NCBI GenBank assembly: GCA_030442055.1
Contig: JAUJEB010000007.1
Span: 607,501-647,500, forward strand
DNA length: 40,000 nucleotides
Direction of reading: 5' to 3'
From: Agaribacillus aureus
GTDB lineage: Bacteria; Bacteroidota; Bacteroidia; Cytophagales; Cyclobacteriaceae
The notes beneath the pieces are model-generated. The model searched no databases, was not told the origin of the DNA, and saw only the letters and a program-made list of their open reading frames with translations. The translations under genes and the position numbers were made by a program. Below are positions 37,335 through 40,000 of the stretch, in pieces (the first letter of the stretch is position 1; each line of letters begins with the position of its first letter).

Positions 37335-37416
37335 TGCGGATGGAGGGACTCGAACCCCCATGCCTCGCGGCGCTAGATCCTAAGTCTAGTGCGTCTACCA
37401 ATTTCGCCACATCCGC
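37335..37416 (-). tRNA. tRNA-Leu (anticodon TAG)
   Basis: Complete class II cloverleaf with a variable arm (GCCGCGAGGC region). Acceptor GCGGATG pairs with CATCCGC; the anticodon loop CTTAGGA between CTAGA and TCTAG gives TAG at 34-36; the T arm contains GGTTCGAGTCC. Discriminator A; CCA is not encoded. Confidence 0.95.
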
Positions 37417-37434
37417 AATCATTTTTTGGAAGTG

Positions 37435-37464
37435 CAAAGGTAAATAATAATTAAATAGTTTCAA
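37435..37464 (-). promoter_or_regulatory. Bacteroidota promoter for tRNA-Leu
   Basis: On the minus strand: TTG (37464-37462), exactly 19 bases, then TACCTTTG (37442-37435), matching the TTG-N19-TAnnTTTG consensus of the phylum. It lies 19 bases before the tRNA. Confidence 0.8.
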
Positions 37465-37606
37465 TGGGCATTTAAAGAAAAAATTTAATTTCAGCGAAGG
37501 ATATTGTGACATATTTCAGTGGATATAAATTTTCTTTTTTTAAAGTATCTGATATTAAAAATGGTATTGTTATCTTTATTAAAAGTCGAATTATAATGAT
37601 TTTCGG

Positions 37607-39817
37607 ATGCAAGTAGTTGATGCAGAAGTAGAGAAAAAAGAAATACTAAATAAATACCGGAAACTCCTTAGATACTCAAAGCCATTCTTAAAAGACGGCG
37701 ACGCGAAGCTGATTAAAAAGGCATTTAATACTTCTTTGGAAGCCCATAAAGAAATGCGCCGAAAGTCCGGTGAACCGTACATTTTTCACCCCTTAGCGGT
37801 AGCCCAGATATGTGTCGAAGAAATTGGCTTGGGCACCACCTCCATTATCTCGGCTTTGCTGCATGATGTGGTGGAGGATACTGAGATGGAATTGGAGGAT
37901 ATCAAATCGGAATTTGGCCCCAAAGTGTCTAAAATTATTGACGGGCTCACTAAAATATCCGGTGTGTTTGAATACGGCTCTTCTCAGCAAGCTGAGAATT
38001 TCCGGAAAATGTTACTTACGCTTTCACAGGACGTCAGGGTGATTTTGGTCAAACTGGCTGATCGTCTTCATAATATGCGTACCCTGGAAAGTATGCCCAG
38101 GAACAAGCAGCTAAAAATAGCTTCTGAAACTATTTATCTCTATGCACCTCTGGCTCATCGCCTCGGATTATACGCTATCAAGTCGGAATTGGAAGATTTA
38201 TACCTGAAATTTTCGGAGGCGGATGTGTTCAGAGAGATTTCCTTTAAAATTAATGCCACCAAGGATGCCAGGAATCGATCGATCCGAAGATTTATGGCGC
38301 CAATTCAAAGAGAATTAAAGGCGCAGGGTTACGACTGCATTATCAAGGGAAGACCGAAATCGATATTCTCCATCTGGAACAAGATGAAGAAACAGGAAAT
38401 TCCGTTTGAGCAGGTATACGACCTGTTTGCCATCAGGATTATATTAAATTCTGACCTGGCTTCTGAAAAAGCGGATTGCTGGAAAGTGTATTCGATCGTA
38501 ACAGATTTCTACCAGCCCAACCCCGACAGGCTACGTGACTGGATCAGCACTCCTAAAGCAAACGGATATGAATCTTTACACACCACGGTAATGGGGCCCA
38601 ACGGACAATGGGTGGAGGTGCAGATCCGGACCCAAAGAATGGATGAAATTGCCGAAAAAGGATATGCAGCCCATTGGAAATATAAGGATAACGGCAACAG
38701 CCCTGAATCCGGACTTGAGCAGTGGATCAACCGCGTACGTGATCTTATGGAGCAAAGTGATTCGAGCGCCAGAGAATTTGTAGATGATTTCAGGTCCAAT
38801 TTGTTTAGTGAAGAAGTGTTTGTCTTTACGCCAAAAGGAGACCTGAAGATACTACCCAACGGCGCCACGGCCCTGGATTTTGCCTTCGACATTCATACCG
38901 AAGTTGGAGAGCATTGCCTGGGAGCCAAAGTCAATTCAAGACTGGTACCATTAAATTATGTACTGCACAATGGCGATCAGGCCGAAATACTCACCTCCAA
39001 TAAGCAAAAACCTACGGAAGGCTGGCTTAAATATGTAAAAACTACCAAGGCAAGGTCCAAAATAAAAGAGGCACTCAAAGAAGAGGAAAAGCAGGCAACT
39101 GCCAACGGCAAAGAAATAGTGTTCAGGAAATTGAAACAAATTAAGGTTGACCCCAACCCGGAAACCATCAATCACCTGAGAGCCTTTTTTAATGCCAAAT
39201 CTTTGAATGAGTTATATTATAAGGTATCTGTTGGCATCATCGACCCGAAAGATATCAAAAAGTTTAAAGAAACCAGAAGTATTCACAAAACTGGGGTGAA
39301 GGGAAATATTTCGGACGCTACGACTTTTGCCAGAGAATTTTCAAGGCTCAAAGGAAAGAAACAGGATATATTATTCATCGGTGAGGATATGGACAAAGTT
39401 GACTATAAATTATCCCGCTGCTGTAATCCTATACCCGGAGACGACGTGTTTGGCTTCATAACTGTTAATGAAGGTATTAAGATCCACCGTACCAATTGCC
39501 CTAATTCCATTGAATTAATGTCTAATTATGGATACAGGATCGTGAAGGCCAAGTGGGCGTCACAAAAGGAAACCGCCTTTTTAGCGGGACTGAAAATTAT
39601 TGGAACAGACCGGGTCGGACTGATCAACGATGTCACCAAAGTAATATCGGATGAATTAAAAGTTAACATGAGAAGCATTACCATTGATACAGACACAGGA
39701 ATTTTTGATGGGAATATCTCACTTTATGTTAACGACAAACTTCACCTTGAACTGCTGATTAATAAACTGGAAAAAGTCAACGGAGTAGTTAAAGTTACCC
39801 GCTATGACCCAGCCTAG
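37607..39817 (+). CDS. relA/spoT: Bifunctional (p)ppGpp synthetase/hydrolase, RelA/SpoT family
   Basis: Makes and degrades the alarmone (p)ppGpp in response to starvation. The 736-residue protein has all usual domains. The HD hydrolase is intact (HPLAVAQI with His61, HDVVEDT at 86-92, RLHNMRTL near 147), so hydrolase activity is expected. The synthetase follows with GRPKSIFSIWNKM near 248 and RDWISTPKANGYESLHTTV near 305. Then come a TGS domain (FVFTPKGDLKILPNGATALD near 404), a zinc-finger-like region with RCCNPIPGDDVFGF near 605, and a C-terminal ACT domain (LKIIGTDRVGLINDVTKVI near 661). Confidence 0.95.
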   Translation: MQVVDAEVEKKEILNKYRKLLRYSKPFLKDGDAKLIKKAFNTSLEAHKEMRRKSGEPYIFHPLAVAQICVEEIGLGTTSIISALLHDVVEDTEMELEDIKSEFGPKVSKIIDGLTKISGVFEYGSSQQAENFRKMLLTLSQDVRVILVKLADRLHNMRTLESMPRNKQLKIASETIYLYAPLAHRLGLYAIKSELEDLYLKFSEADVFREISFKINATKDARNRSIRRFMAPIQRELKAQGYDCIIKGRPKSIFSIWNKMKKQEIPFEQVYDLFAIRIILNSDLASEKADCWKVYSIVTDFYQPNPDRLRDWISTPKANGYESLHTTVMGPNGQWVEVQIRTQRMDEIAEKGYAAHWKYKDNGNSPESGLEQWINRVRDLMEQSDSSAREFVDDFRSNLFSEEVFVFTPKGDLKILPNGATALDFAFDIHTEVGEHCLGAKVNSRLVPLNYVLHNGDQAEILTSNKQKPTEGWLKYVKTTKARSKIKEALKEEEKQATANGKEIVFRKLKQIKVDPNPETINHLRAFFNAKSLNELYYKVSVGIIDPKDIKKFKETRSIHKTGVKGNISDATTFAREFSRLKGKKQDILFIGEDMDKVDYKLSRCCNPIPGDDVFGFITVNEGIKIHRTNCPNSIELMSNYGYRIVKAKWASQKETAFLAGLKIIGTDRVGLINDVTKVISDELKVNMRSITIDTDTGIFDGNISLYVNDKLHLELLINKLEKVNGVVKVTRYDPA

Positions 39818-39903
39818 ACCCTTCCAGAGAATTATCCAATTTTGAAATACAGTTGTCAAATTCAAATAAAAAGATAGCGGCAGGAATTATTGTGTATTAT
39901 GAT

Positions 39904-39911
39904 TATATTTG
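39904..39911 (+). promoter_or_regulatory. -7 element (TATATTTG) near the window end
   Basis: Matches TAnnTTTG about 90 bases after the relA/spoT stop, probably for a gene that begins beyond the window. The last 180 bases of the window show no other feature. Confidence 0.4.
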
Positions 39912-40000
39912 CAAGGGTCGTTTACTTTTTTTAGTAAGGATCTTTAAATACGGGTAATTTGATAAGTTATTAAAAAGGGCCGTTTGTCCATTAGCCAATC

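Overview
The window is chromosomal DNA of a Bacteroidota bacterium, most likely from the Cytophagales side of the phylum. The basis is the rRNA sequence, TAnnTTTG-type promoter elements ahead of several genes, DUF2490 and carboxypeptidase-regulatory-like families, a tail-fibre-like protein with the usual Bacteroidota C-terminus, weak Shine-Dalgarno use, and low G+C with many TTG starts. Genus cannot be fixed from sequence reading alone.

Layout. 1-2890: 3' part of an rRNA operon (23S, 5S, strong terminator). 3014-8677: murF, a conserved protein that looks like an atypical kinase-fold enzyme, dps, asparagine synthetase (opposite strand) and an NlpC/P60 lipoprotein. 8747-8820: tRNA-Ala(GGC). 9101-17652: accessory region with an OmpA-like secreted protein split by a one-base frameshift, a small lipoprotein with a broken or non-standard start, a metzincin-like zinc protease flanked by hairpins, a DoxX protein, a tail-fibre-like protein and a haem-c/FG-GAP lipoprotein. 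17846-25931: small enzymes, regulators and envelope proteins: a methyltransferase, a DUF2490 protein, two VOC proteins, an AraC regulator followed by an NmrA-type reductase and a small dimeric alpha/beta-barrel protein, a secreted protein of unknown role, a Crp/Fnr regulator and a bile-acid:sodium-symporter-family transporter.

26049-31527: pruA (proline catabolism), a YjjG-type nucleotidase next to an ArsR-type regulator, and four small exported proteins. 31528-32322 has no convincing gene; it holds short repeats, a possible IS21-like end and perhaps a gene fragment. 32356-39817 is a housekeeping block: queD and lpxB on the plus strand; tig, clpP and clpX as a minus-strand proteostasis run preceded by tRNA-Leu(TAG); and a bifunctional RelA/SpoT gene. 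The clpX terminator lies inside the end of lpxB.

No complete new defence or mobile system is evident. The best leads are the kinase-like gene at 4410, the A7 frameshift at 10646, the attC-like large hairpin beside the metalloprotease, and several inverted or repeated intergenic motifs that look regulatory.
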